Shown in pieces: positions 1 through 5,047 of a stretch of 7,179 bases of DNA. Source of the stretch: Armatimonadota bacterium (GTDB lineage: Bacteria; Armatimonadota; Armatimonadia; Armatimonadales; Armatimonadaceae); assembly GCA_014380985.1 (NCBI GenBank), contig JACMIU010000448.1:1-7179 (forward strand). The letters are read 5' to 3'. The translations under genes were made by a program, and so were the position numbers. Position 1 is the first letter of the stretch, and each line of letters opens with the position of its first letter. The notes beneath the pieces were generated by a model that saw only the letters and a list, made by a program, of their open reading frames with translations, was not told the origin of the DNA and searched no databases.

Positions 1-875
1 CCCGCCGCGCCCATCAGTAGCACCCGGTCACCGAGAACCGCCAATCGTTCTATCCACGGTGTTTGCGTTTCGCCGTCGCCTCCCGTTTCGCCAGCGTTAA
101 TCGCGGTCACGGTGCGTTCTTTCATCCGGTAGGAATACACGATGTCCGCGCCTGTTACCGTCCAAACTACCGCGCCGGAGCCGACCGCGATTGACCGCAC
201 GGAGCCTAACACACCGGCAACGCGCACTACGAAGCCTCGCTTTGCCGCTTCGTCCCACGCCGCGATTCCGCCGTCGGGCAAGCCGAGGTATACAGTGTCG
301 CCGGACTGACACAGGGCGCGGACATTGGGAACCGAAAGCGGCGAGGCGGACTCGTTCATGGTTGCCGCCAGCGTTTGCGGTTCAACGGACGCGGGAAACG
401 CCACCATGCGCGGCGACAAACCGCGCCCGCGCCGCCGCGAGGCTATCGGTTTGGGCGCGGTTCGGGGAGCGAGGGTAGCCACCGGATCAAGAGTGGGGAG
501 CGGCGTAGCGGGATCGTTTCGCACGAAAACTTTGAGCGAGTCAATCACCTTAGGTGCGATTGCAGGGTCGGGGGCAAGAAGCAGGATTTCGATCCACTGC
601 CAGCCGTCGGGAGATTTTTTACTGTCCCACCGGAGCGTGTACGGCAAACGGTCGCAAGGAAAGGTTTCCTGCGAACGCGACAGGCGCACGGCGAACCGGG
701 TTCCGTCGGGGCGACTGTCTGCCGCGCCGTCCTTGCCGACGCGGATTTCCACCGTGCCGGACACCGGCTTCACGCCGCTATCGGCGGCGCGGGTTTCAAA
801 ACGAGGGGCGGTTTGCGCGTATACCGGCGCGGCAAGCGCGGCGCAAAGCGACAAGATAAGCGCGGTACGTTTCAT
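1..875 (-). CDS. Secreted protein with Ig-like region and beta-propeller start (partial, C-terminus beyond left edge)
   Basis: The frame is open from an ATG at 873-875 to the window edge, giving 291 full codons and no stop. Residues 1-20 form a clear Sec signal peptide: a KR n-region, the hydrophobic stretch ALILSLCAALAA, and a cleavage site after V-Y-A. Residues about 30-118 look like a beta-sandwich/Ig-like region, including YTLRWDSKKSPDGWQWIEI at 79-97. A basic, proline-rich linker (RRRGRG near 147-152) follows. From about 184 there are propeller-like strands: VRALCQSGDTVYLGLPDGGIA, then VRSIAVGSGAVVWTV, then IERLAVLGDRVLLMG. The product is probably periplasmic or extracellular. I do not recognise a specific family and no enzymatic motif is visible. 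There is no good Shine-Dalgarno before the ATG, and the start is chosen because it gives the signal peptide. It lies 104 bp downstream of the Kelch gene on the same strand and may be co-transcribed with it. Some track ORFs overlap it on the plus strand but lack protein-like composition. Confidence 0.8.
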   Translation of the reverse strand, partial: MKRTALILSLCAALAAPVYAQTAPRFETRAADSGVKPVSGTVEIRVGKDGAADSRPDGTRFAVRLSRSQETFPCDRLPYTLRWDSKKSPDGWQWIEILLLAPDPAIAPKVIDSLKVFVRNDPATPLPTLDPVATLAPRTAPKPIASRRRGRGLSPRMVAFPASVEPQTLAATMNESASPLSVPNVRALCQSGDTVYLGLPDGGIAAWDEAAKRGFVVRVAGVLGSVRSIAVGSGAVVWTVTGADIVYSYRMKERTVTAINAGETGGDGETQTPWIERLAVLGDRVLLMGAA

Positions 876-979
876 AGTTGGTACAGGTTTACACGGCGAA
901 CGCTGTATTTCCTTCATGGAAGTTCCGGCGCATGGAAACTAAACGCGCCGTTCGCGCTTTTTGCGACACGTTGCGTCTA
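876..979. other. Short intergenic gap with overlapping inverted and direct repeats
   Basis: This 104-bp gap separates the Kelch gene stop from the start of the secreted propeller gene. It contains CTTC-ATG-GAAG (912-922), GGAA-G-TTCC (918-926) and the direct repeat CATGGAA at 915-921 and 931-937. These could be an operator, but I cannot identify a convincing promoter next to them. A weak CGCG/CGCG hairpin just after the Kelch stop is followed on the minus strand only by a three-T run, so I do not call it a terminator. Confidence 0.3.
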
Positions 980-1822
980 TCAACCCGCAACGCGAAACAC
1001 CTGCACTACGTCGAGATGTGAGTTGACGCCCGCCGTGTTCCCCCCGGCGACCAGTACCAAATCTCCGATTGACGCCACTGCCGCATGGCGTCGTGGCACA
1101 AACGTTTTGCCAAGACGCGGCGCGTTCCATCGTTCCCCACGCCCCACTTCGCAAGCGAGAGTGCTACCCAGATTCGCGTAATCGCCGAACGTGTACAAAA
1201 AATTACCAACCACGGCGATATGGTGCGAACTCAAAGGGGACGGCAAATCGGGTTTTTTGAACCAACGCCCCTGACCGAGGGAATACGCTTCATAGACCGT
1301 CAAGCCGCCTTCGCCCGCATAGCCGCCGGGTACGTGAATCAGACCCGCTTGCACTCCTGCCGCGCATTCGCGGGGCGTGGGCATGGGTTCGGCTGTGTTC
1401 CACGTGTCGCGCTTCGGATCGTAAACTTCGGTCGCGCCGGAATACAAGCCGTTGCTGTTGCCGCCGACTACCCAGACCAGCCCGGCGTCCGCGACCACCG
1501 CCGCGTTTGTGCGCGGGGTGGGGAGAGGACGACCGGTTTCTACGGTTCCGGTGCGAAGATCAAGGCGTTCGAGCGTGTTTCCCGCTCCACCGCTTGCCTG
1601 TCCGCCAACGATGTAGGCGAAATCGCCTACCACCGCCGCGCCGTGGTAGCGACGCGGTAACAGTTTCCACGGCATCACGGCGACGTTGCCGGTGCGGGCG
1701 TTCATCCCTTCCGCGTCGCCGAGCAATCCGTTCGCGCCGCTTCCGCCCAAAACAAAAAACCGCTCTTTGTAACCAATCGCGCACGCCCCGTAGCGCGGTG
1801 TTTGTAATCGTGTATCGCTCAT
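980..1822 (-). CDS. Six-bladed Kelch-repeat beta-propeller protein
   Basis: This is a complete 280-residue protein made almost entirely of Kelch repeats. Each repeat has a hydrophobic strand leading into a GG pair: FFVLGG (26-27), AYIVGG (73-74), VWVVGG (120-121), IHVPGG (166-167), LYTFGD (212-213, degenerate) and LVLVAGG (260-261). The spacing is very regular at 46-48 residues, so the product should close a six-bladed propeller. Motifs such as PTPR and a W four to five residues after a D/R (DTWNTAEPMPTPR) are typical of Kelch blades. There is no signal peptide and no extra catalytic domain, so it is probably a cytoplasmic binding scaffold; its partner is unknown. ATG is at 1820-1822 with a GGAAGG Shine-Dalgarno about 10 nt upstream and a TATAAT box further up. 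The stop is TGA at 980-982. Some Kelch folds are sialate epimerases (NanM-like), but nothing specific supports that here. Confidence 0.85.
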   Translation of the reverse strand: MSDTRLQTPRYGACAIGYKERFFVLGGSGANGLLGDAEGMNARTGNVAVMPWKLLPRRYHGAAVVGDFAYIVGGQASGGAGNTLERLDLRTGTVETGRPLPTPRTNAAVVADAGLVWVVGGNSNGLYSGATEVYDPKRDTWNTAEPMPTPRECAAGVQAGLIHVPGGYAGEGGLTVYEAYSLGQGRWFKKPDLPSPLSSHHIAVVGNFLYTFGDYANLGSTLACEVGRGERWNAPRLGKTFVPRRHAAVASIGDLVLVAGGNTAGVNSHLDVVQVFRVAG

Positions 1823-1845
1823 ATCTTGTTCGCCTTCCGCCTATG

Positions 1846-1851
1846 ATTATA
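1846..1851 (-). promoter_or_regulatory. -10 box of the Kelch gene promoter
   Basis: Read on the minus strand this is a perfect TATAAT. It predicts a start site near 1839 and a short leader of about 17 nt containing the GGAAGG ribosome binding site. The -35 region at the expected 17-bp spacing (1869-1874, GGCGAA) is poor. A better TTGTCA lies at 1876-1881 but its spacing is too long. Confidence 0.45.
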
Positions 1852-1874
1852 CCCCGCGTCCGCTCGATTTCGCC

Positions 1875-1903
1875 TTGACAATGACCGAACGGCGTGTTAC
1901 CCT
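1875..1903 (+). promoter_or_regulatory. Sigma-70-type promoter for the riboswitch-pseudopilin transcript
   Basis: A perfect TTGACA (1875-1880) is followed after 17 bp by TACCCT (1898-1903). The -10 is preceded by TG one base upstream (1895-1896), giving an extended -10. The -10 hexamer matches the consensus at the three key positions (T1, A2, T6) only. The predicted start is about 1909-1911, where the riboswitch core begins (GGUUC). If the transcript starts there, the outer four base pairs of the proposed closing helix (1905-1908) would not be transcribed. Either those pairs are coincidental or the true start is slightly upstream. Confidence 0.5.
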
Positions 1904-1904
1904 G

Positions 1905-2014
1905 CCGTGGTTCTTTTCCGCCTTCGGGGAAGTCCGGTGATCAGGAAAACGGCACGTTTTTCCTTCAGTCCGGCACTGTCGCGCAACGGTTCACAGTCCG
2001 ATTGCCGAACGCGG
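1905..2014 (+). promoter_or_regulatory. Cobalamin (B12) riboswitch aptamer, compact Cbl-II-like form
   Basis: Several conserved cobalamin aptamer elements appear in order. GGUUC (1909-1913) is followed by a short P3-type hairpin (1916-1931) ending in GGGGAA. Next comes P4/P5 AGU-CCGG (1931-1937), with CCGG-C-ACU (1970-1977) as the 3' strands. Then come the junction CUGUCGCGCAACGGU (1976-1990) and a P13-like hairpin CGG/CCG (1987-1989/1998-2000), followed by AUUGCC (2001-2006). The ends close as a helix: GUUC (1910-1913) with GAAC (2007-2010), extendable by CCGU (1905-1908) with GCGG (2011-2014). GUGA in L5 (1937-1940) is exactly complementary to UCAC in L13 (1991-1994), the kissing contact expected of this class. 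The P7-P12 arm of classical AdoCbl riboswitches is absent, and ACGGUU...UCCGAUUGCC resembles the short Cbl-II (env8-like) type. L5 carries an inserted hairpin (1943-1964). This was recognised by eye; no covariance-model score was run. Confidence 0.82.
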
Positions 2015-2028
2015 AAAACAATACATTA

Positions 2029-2060
2029 CCCCTTCCCGGCGCGTTACCGGGGAAAGGAAA
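2029..2060 (+). promoter_or_regulatory. Shine-Dalgarno site inside a sequestering hairpin (riboswitch expression platform)
   Basis: The sequence GGGGAAAGGA (2049-2058) contains a strong Shine-Dalgarno, 9 nt before the TTG start at 2068. Just upstream, CCUUCCCGG (2031-2039) can pair with it across a seven-base loop: GG with CC (2047-2048), CCC with GGG (2049-2051), UU with AA and CC with GG (2056-2057), with two single-base bulges. The helix buries the whole ribosome binding site. Together with the aptamer ending about 15 nt upstream, this indicates control of translation initiation. There is no U-tract, so it is not an intrinsic terminator. Confidence 0.6.
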
Positions 2061-2067
2061 CCGTTCT

Positions 2068-2802
2068 TTGAAAACCGCTTTGCCCGCCCCGGCACGCCCC
2101 CTGAAACCTTTTAGGGCTTTTACTCTTATCGAGTTATTGGTCGCTGTCGCCATTATCGCCGTGCTTGCCGCGTTGCTGTTTCCCGTGTTCGCCGCCGTGC
2201 GCGAAAAATCGCGGCAAACGTCGTGCCTGTCGAACGTGCGCCAAATCGGAGTCGCCGCCTTGATGTACGCGCAGGATCACGACGAAACGTTGCCGGTCTA
2301 TCAGTACGACTCACTTATCTACTGGGTCGGGGGACGCGACACGCCCGCCGCGAAACTCGACAAAACCCGTGGCATCGTCTATCCGTATGTGCGCTCCGGC
2401 GAAATCAACCGTTGCCCTTCGTACATCGGGGGCGACAACTTGGGCGGAACCGGCTACGGCATTAACCGTCGCCTGATGTTCACGACCGGATTTGCTTCCA
2501 ACCCTGCCGTGTTTGCCGACCTGTCCGCGCCGTCGTCCACTATTTTGTTCGGCGACGCCGGGATTCCGAACTTTCCCGTGCGCGGCATGGTCGGCGAAAC
2601 CGTGAGCATCGAACCGCCGAGTGATTGGTTGCCGTCCCCGACGATTGACTTCCGGCACCAGCAAATGGCTTGTTTCGCGTTTGCGGACGGTCACGCGAAA
2701 GCCGTCCGCCGCGCCGACTTCGTGCGCGAACTGCCGCCCGCAGAGCAGAACACCGCGCAAAAAGTGCGCTTCGTCGGCGACGCTCTGATGGCGCGGCGAT
2801 AA
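2068..2802 (+). CDS. DUF1559-type type II pseudopilin (prepilin N-terminus, H-X9-DG C-terminus)
   Basis: The product is 244 residues. It starts at TTG (2068-2070) behind a strong Shine-Dalgarno. A GTG at 1894 would extend it to 302 residues, but that extension would translate the riboswitch. Residues 1-17 form a basic, proline-rich prepilin leader. The mature N-terminus is F18-T-L-I-E-L-L with the conserved Glu at +5 (E22), followed by a hydrophobic helix (about 23-44) and REKSRQTSCLSNVRQIG (45-61). The residue before the cleavage site is Ala (A17) rather than the usual Gly. MYAQDHDETLP and a beta-rich globular region follow. H197-X9-D207-G208 (FADGHAK) is the DUF1559 signature. Such proteins are processed by a prepilin peptidase and displayed as minor pilin-like or secretion-system pseudopilin subunits. 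Their exact role in Armatimonadota and Planctomycetes is poorly known. The stop TAA overlaps no neighbour, and the next gene begins 88 bp on. Confidence 0.88.
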   Translation: MKTALPAPARPLKPFRAFTLIELLVAVAIIAVLAALLFPVFAAVREKSRQTSCLSNVRQIGVAALMYAQDHDETLPVYQYDSLIYWVGGRDTPAAKLDKTRGIVYPYVRSGEINRCPSYIGGDNLGGTGYGINRRLMFTTGFASNPAVFADLSAPSSTILFGDAGIPNFPVRGMVGETVSIEPPSDWLPSPTIDFRHQQMACFAFADGHAKAVRRADFVRELPPAEQNTAQKVRFVGDALMARR

Positions 2803-2890
2803 TTCTCGCGGAAGGAGAGAAGCGGGTGGGCGGCGAATCCACCGAAGCGGCTCTGTGCTACCGATACTATAGCCGACAAGGAAACAAACG

Positions 2891-3523
2891 ATGGATACCA
2901 CGACGCCCCCCGAAACCGCGTATGCGTTCGATGACCCCGAAAACCCCGACTTCGTTTCGGGAGAGAAAATCGCCACGGTCGCGGGCGGAACCCTGCTTGC
3001 CGGGCTGATAGGCGGCGGTATCTACTTCGGCGTCGCGCAGGTGTACGATTCGCTGGTTTATGTGCCGATTGGCGTCTCGCTCGTTGTTGCCGGAATCCTT
3101 TCGGTTTTCTTCAAACGTGCCAAACTGCGGGCATCGGTTCCCGTGGTCGTGTGCGGGGTGCTTGCCGGTTTGCTCGCGTTCGCGTTTCGGTTTGAACTCA
3201 CGGGTTTGCAACGCCAAAAGTTTTTGGTCGTGATACGGACATTTGAAAAGCACGATCGGTTTCCCGACGCCGATCACAGCAAACTGTTCGCCGAGGCGAA
3301 GCGCGAGATCACGCCGCTCAACGTCGCGTGGGTCTACATTGATACCGTCGCCAAAAGCGGCGTTTCTATCAAGCGCGGCTTTGGTAGCGGCAAGGGTGAA
3401 ACCGTGGACGAAAACGGCTATAAGTTTCGCTTACTGGTGAGTGCGCTAATCTGCTCCGGGGGCGCGGCGTCGGTGCTACACGGCTTCTTGCACCCGAAGG
3501 CAAACGGCGATGTCACGGAATAA
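2891..3523 (+). CDS. Four-TM membrane protein of unknown function
   Basis: This 210-residue protein is not one I recognise. An acidic N-terminal tail (1-25) is followed by three close hydrophobic segments: about 27-49 (glycine-rich, LLAGLIGGGIYFGV), 55-74 and 82-99. A hydrophilic region of about 80 residues (102-179) contains RQKFLVVIRTFEKHDRFPDADHSK and a KRGFGSGKGETVDENGYK stretch. A fourth hydrophobic segment lies at about 181-200. The positive residues KRAKLR between segments 2 and 3 suggest that this loop faces the cytoplasm. The ATG at 2891 has AAGGA 8 nt upstream (2879-2883). A TACTAT at 2865-2870 could be a -10 box, but no -35 matches, so it may also be read through from the pseudopilin gene. 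Its 3' end overlaps the convergent nucleoside-hydrolase-like gene by 11 bp. Confidence 0.75.
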   Translation: MDTTTPPETAYAFDDPENPDFVSGEKIATVAGGTLLAGLIGGGIYFGVAQVYDSLVYVPIGVSLVVAGILSVFFKRAKLRASVPVVVCGVLAGLLAFAFRFELTGLQRQKFLVVIRTFEKHDRFPDADHSKLFAEAKREITPLNVAWVYIDTVAKSGVSIKRGFGSGKGETVDENGYKFRLLVSALICSGGAASVLHGFLHPKANGDVTE

Positions 3524-4433
3524 GCGGGCGCGTTCGCAGTGATTGCGTGAGGACTTTACCGAGTGCCGCGCCGTCCATGCCGACTACGGCGTAAGCGTTC
3601 GGTCGTTCATGCTTCGCGGCAAGACCGGTTACGGTTCCTGTGTCGGCGTCGGTTTCGACGCGCACGGTCACGGTGCGAAACAGTCGTAGCCAGCCGAGCG
3701 GATCGGTCTGCGTCGCCAGCAGAAACGCCGGAAGCGCGGACAGCAAAACCGGGGCGTCCCCGGCGGCGAACCGGTCGGGCATCGTTTGCAAGTTCGCAAA
3801 GAACAGTTCGCGGAGCAACAACTCGCACACCGCGCCCCCATCCGAGAGGATTTGCGGCGCGGCGTATCGCCACAAGCAAATGTCGCGGGGAAGCCAAATC
3901 ACGCCCTCGCCGGAAGTCAGCAGTTCGCCAAACGCTTTTCGCTCGGCGTCGCTCTGCCGCGAATCGCCGGAGCGCGCGAAGCGTTCCGGGTGACGCTCCT
4001 GCAAACGCGGGTCAATCGGTAGCCGTTCGCCTTCTGTGTGGGGCAGGGCGTAGTCGTTCGCGTGACCGCCGACTAAAAACAATCGCGCTACCTTTTCTCG
4101 GAACAGGGCGCGGTCGCTTCGCAGAAGTTCGGCAAGCGGGGCGACGTTCGCCACCGCCACTACGTTCGCTGGTTCGCTCGCGCCGCGCAGAACACCCGCG
4201 ATTCCTTCCGCGCCGGATACAACCGATAGGTTCGGCGCGTTCGGGATACGTGCCGCCAGCACGTCGAGGGCGCGGGCGTTATCGTCACCTTCGGGAAGCA
4301 CTATCGCTTGCAGGGAAAGTTTCGCGGGGGACGATAGCAGATATGCTACGTCGAACAGGTCTGCCGGGTCAAAGCGGTCGGCGGATAAATCGGAGCAGTA
4401 GACAACGGGCGCGGGGGGCGATGGTTCGGGCAT
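3513..4433 (-). CDS. Nucleoside-hydrolase-like (IUNH fold) protein, probably lacking the catalytic His
   Basis: This 306-residue protein is close to the usual nucleoside hydrolase length of 310-330. Three regions fit the inosine-uridine nucleoside hydrolase fold. Near the N-terminus, VVYCSDLSADRFDPADLFDVAYLL (10-33) has the Asp cluster D15, D22, D25 and D28 of the Ca2+/ribose-binding site. In the middle, VVAVANVAPLAELL (the 'GPLTNLA' strand-helix) is followed by LFLVGGHANDY. Near the C-terminus, TDPLGWL (243-249) is the position of the family's HDPLA motif, and ERPNAYAVVGMDGAAL matches the final strand and helix. Family members hydrolyse the N-glycosidic bond of nucleosides in purine and pyrimidine salvage. 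At the motif the Asp (D244) is retained but the preceding His is Thr (T243), so activity is doubtful. The ATG is at 4431-4433 with no Shine-Dalgarno. The gene is divergent from the small repeat protein. Confidence 0.6.
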   Translation of the reverse strand: MPEPSPPAPVVYCSDLSADRFDPADLFDVAYLLSSPAKLSLQAIVLPEGDDNARALDVLAARIPNAPNLSVVSGAEGIAGVLRGASEPANVVAVANVAPLAELLRSDRALFREKVARLFLVGGHANDYALPHTEGERLPIDPRLQERHPERFARSGDSRQSDAERKAFGELLTSGEGVIWLPRDICLWRYAAPQILSDGGAVCELLLRELFFANLQTMPDRFAAGDAPVLLSALPAFLLATQTDPLGWLRLFRTVTVRVETDADTGTVTGLAAKHERPNAYAVVGMDGAALGKVLTQSLRTRPLIP

Positions 4434-4438
4434 GGTTT

Positions 4439-4444
4439 ATTTTA
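4439..4444 (-). promoter_or_regulatory. Possible -10 box giving a leaderless transcript of the nucleoside-hydrolase-like gene
   Basis: On the minus strand this reads TAAAAT, ending 5 nt before the ATG, so the transcript would begin at or next to the start codon. No Shine-Dalgarno is present. The matching -35 region (4462-4467) is poor, which keeps the call weak. Confidence 0.3.
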
Positions 4445-4493
4445 TCCGTTTCGGGGAACAAAAGGGGTGTGCGTTCCTTCTGTAACATACGCC

Positions 4494-4522
4494 TTTAGAA
4501 AAAGGTTCGTGTCGCCGATAAT
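4494..4522 (+). promoter_or_regulatory. Promoter candidate for the small repeat-containing protein
   Basis: TTTAGA (4494-4499) and GATAAT (4517-4522) are separated by 17 bp. This predicts a start near 4529 and a leader of about 45 nt before the ATG at 4574. The leader has no clear Shine-Dalgarno next to that ATG. A second AT-rich box (TATTTT, 4564-4569) only 4 nt before the ATG is an alternative leaderless signal. Confidence 0.4.
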
Positions 4523-4573
4523 AGAGGGAGCCGTTTTTTCGTTCGCGTCAAAACAGGGTTGTTTATTTTCGCT

Positions 4574-4990
4574 ATGCTTGCCAACATCACCACTATTCGC
4601 ACCGCGCTACGTATCTACGGTGCTTTGAACCGCCACGACTATGACCTTGTTGACGCCCTGCGCGGCGACGCCGGACGGCTTCGCTTCCACCGCGCCGTGA
4701 CCGCCGTGCAACGCACCGAGGGAATCGCCGCGCCGCTGGTGCTGGCGAAGTCTGCGCGGGAACGCGAAAAGGCGAACCTTGCAAAAGCGAAGGAAATGCC
4801 GCGTTGGACGGTGCGAAACGCTCTGCGACTTTTCGGCGACCGCTACCGTGAGGCGGTTGGGATTGCGAAAGCCGTCATCGGTTTAGGCGAAAGCACCAGT
4901 GTGCGCCATCAACAATCGCTCCGCAAGGCACTGCGCTTTTACGGCAACCTGTGGCGCGTGACCAACCTGCAAACCGCGCCCGCCTTATAA
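4574..4990 (+). CDS. Small basic protein with a repeated R-x-A-L-R-x-[YF]-G motif
   Basis: This 138-residue protein is not one I recognise. It is rich in Arg, Ala and Leu, mostly helical in appearance and strongly basic. There is no signal peptide or long hydrophobic segment, so it is probably cytoplasmic. A nine-residue motif occurs three times: IRTALRIYG (8-16), VRNALRLFG (80-88) and LRKALRFYG (116-124). Their offsets are 72 and 36 residues. A charged helix (KSAREREKANLAKAKEMPR, 59-77) separates the first and second copies. The pattern suggests tandem helical units of about 36 residues with one degenerate or missing copy. Nucleic-acid binding is possible from the charge, but no known fold is evident. 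An upstream TTG at 4559 would add five residues; ATG is preferred. The aldo/keto reductase gene starts 57 bp downstream with its own promoter. Confidence 0.65.
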   Translation: MLANITTIRTALRIYGALNRHDYDLVDALRGDAGRLRFHRAVTAVQRTEGIAAPLVLAKSAREREKANLAKAKEMPRWTVRNALRLFGDRYREAVGIAKAVIGLGESTSVRHQQSLRKALRFYGNLWRVTNLQTAPAL

Positions 4991-5010
4991 CCGATCCGTG
5001 AACTTTTCCC

Positions 5011-5040
5011 TTGACGCCCCCGTTCCCCCGGCGGTACGAT
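5011..5040 (+). promoter_or_regulatory. Promoter of the aldo/keto reductase, likely leaderless
   Basis: TTGACG (5011-5016) and TACGAT (5035-5040) are separated by 18 bp. The -10 ends 7 nt before the ATG at 5048, so the predicted start site is at or within one base of the start codon. There is no convincing Shine-Dalgarno in the 5020-5047 stretch, which fits a leaderless mRNA. Confidence 0.5.
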
Positions 5041-5047
5041 AACGGTT

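Noticed and set aside
375..1181. Plus-strand open frame of 268 codons spanning both propeller genes
   Set aside because: It is antisense to two well-supported proteins, crosses their intergenic gap and has a biased Arg/Ala/Gly composition without any motif; it is a GC-rich shadow frame.
2825..2843. GGTGG/CCACC hairpin after the pseudopilin as a terminator
   Set aside because: The five-pair stem has a nine-base loop and is not followed by a T-run.
3563..4498. Plus-strand open frame of 311 codons opposite the nucleoside-hydrolase-like gene
   Set aside because: It is extremely Arg-rich with no domain, whereas the opposite strand shows a recognisable fold.
4492..4505. CCTTT-AGAA-AAAGG hairpin between divergent genes as a terminator
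   Set aside because: The stem is short and AT-rich, has no T-run, overlaps a candidate -35 box, and lies between two gene starts where no terminator is expected.
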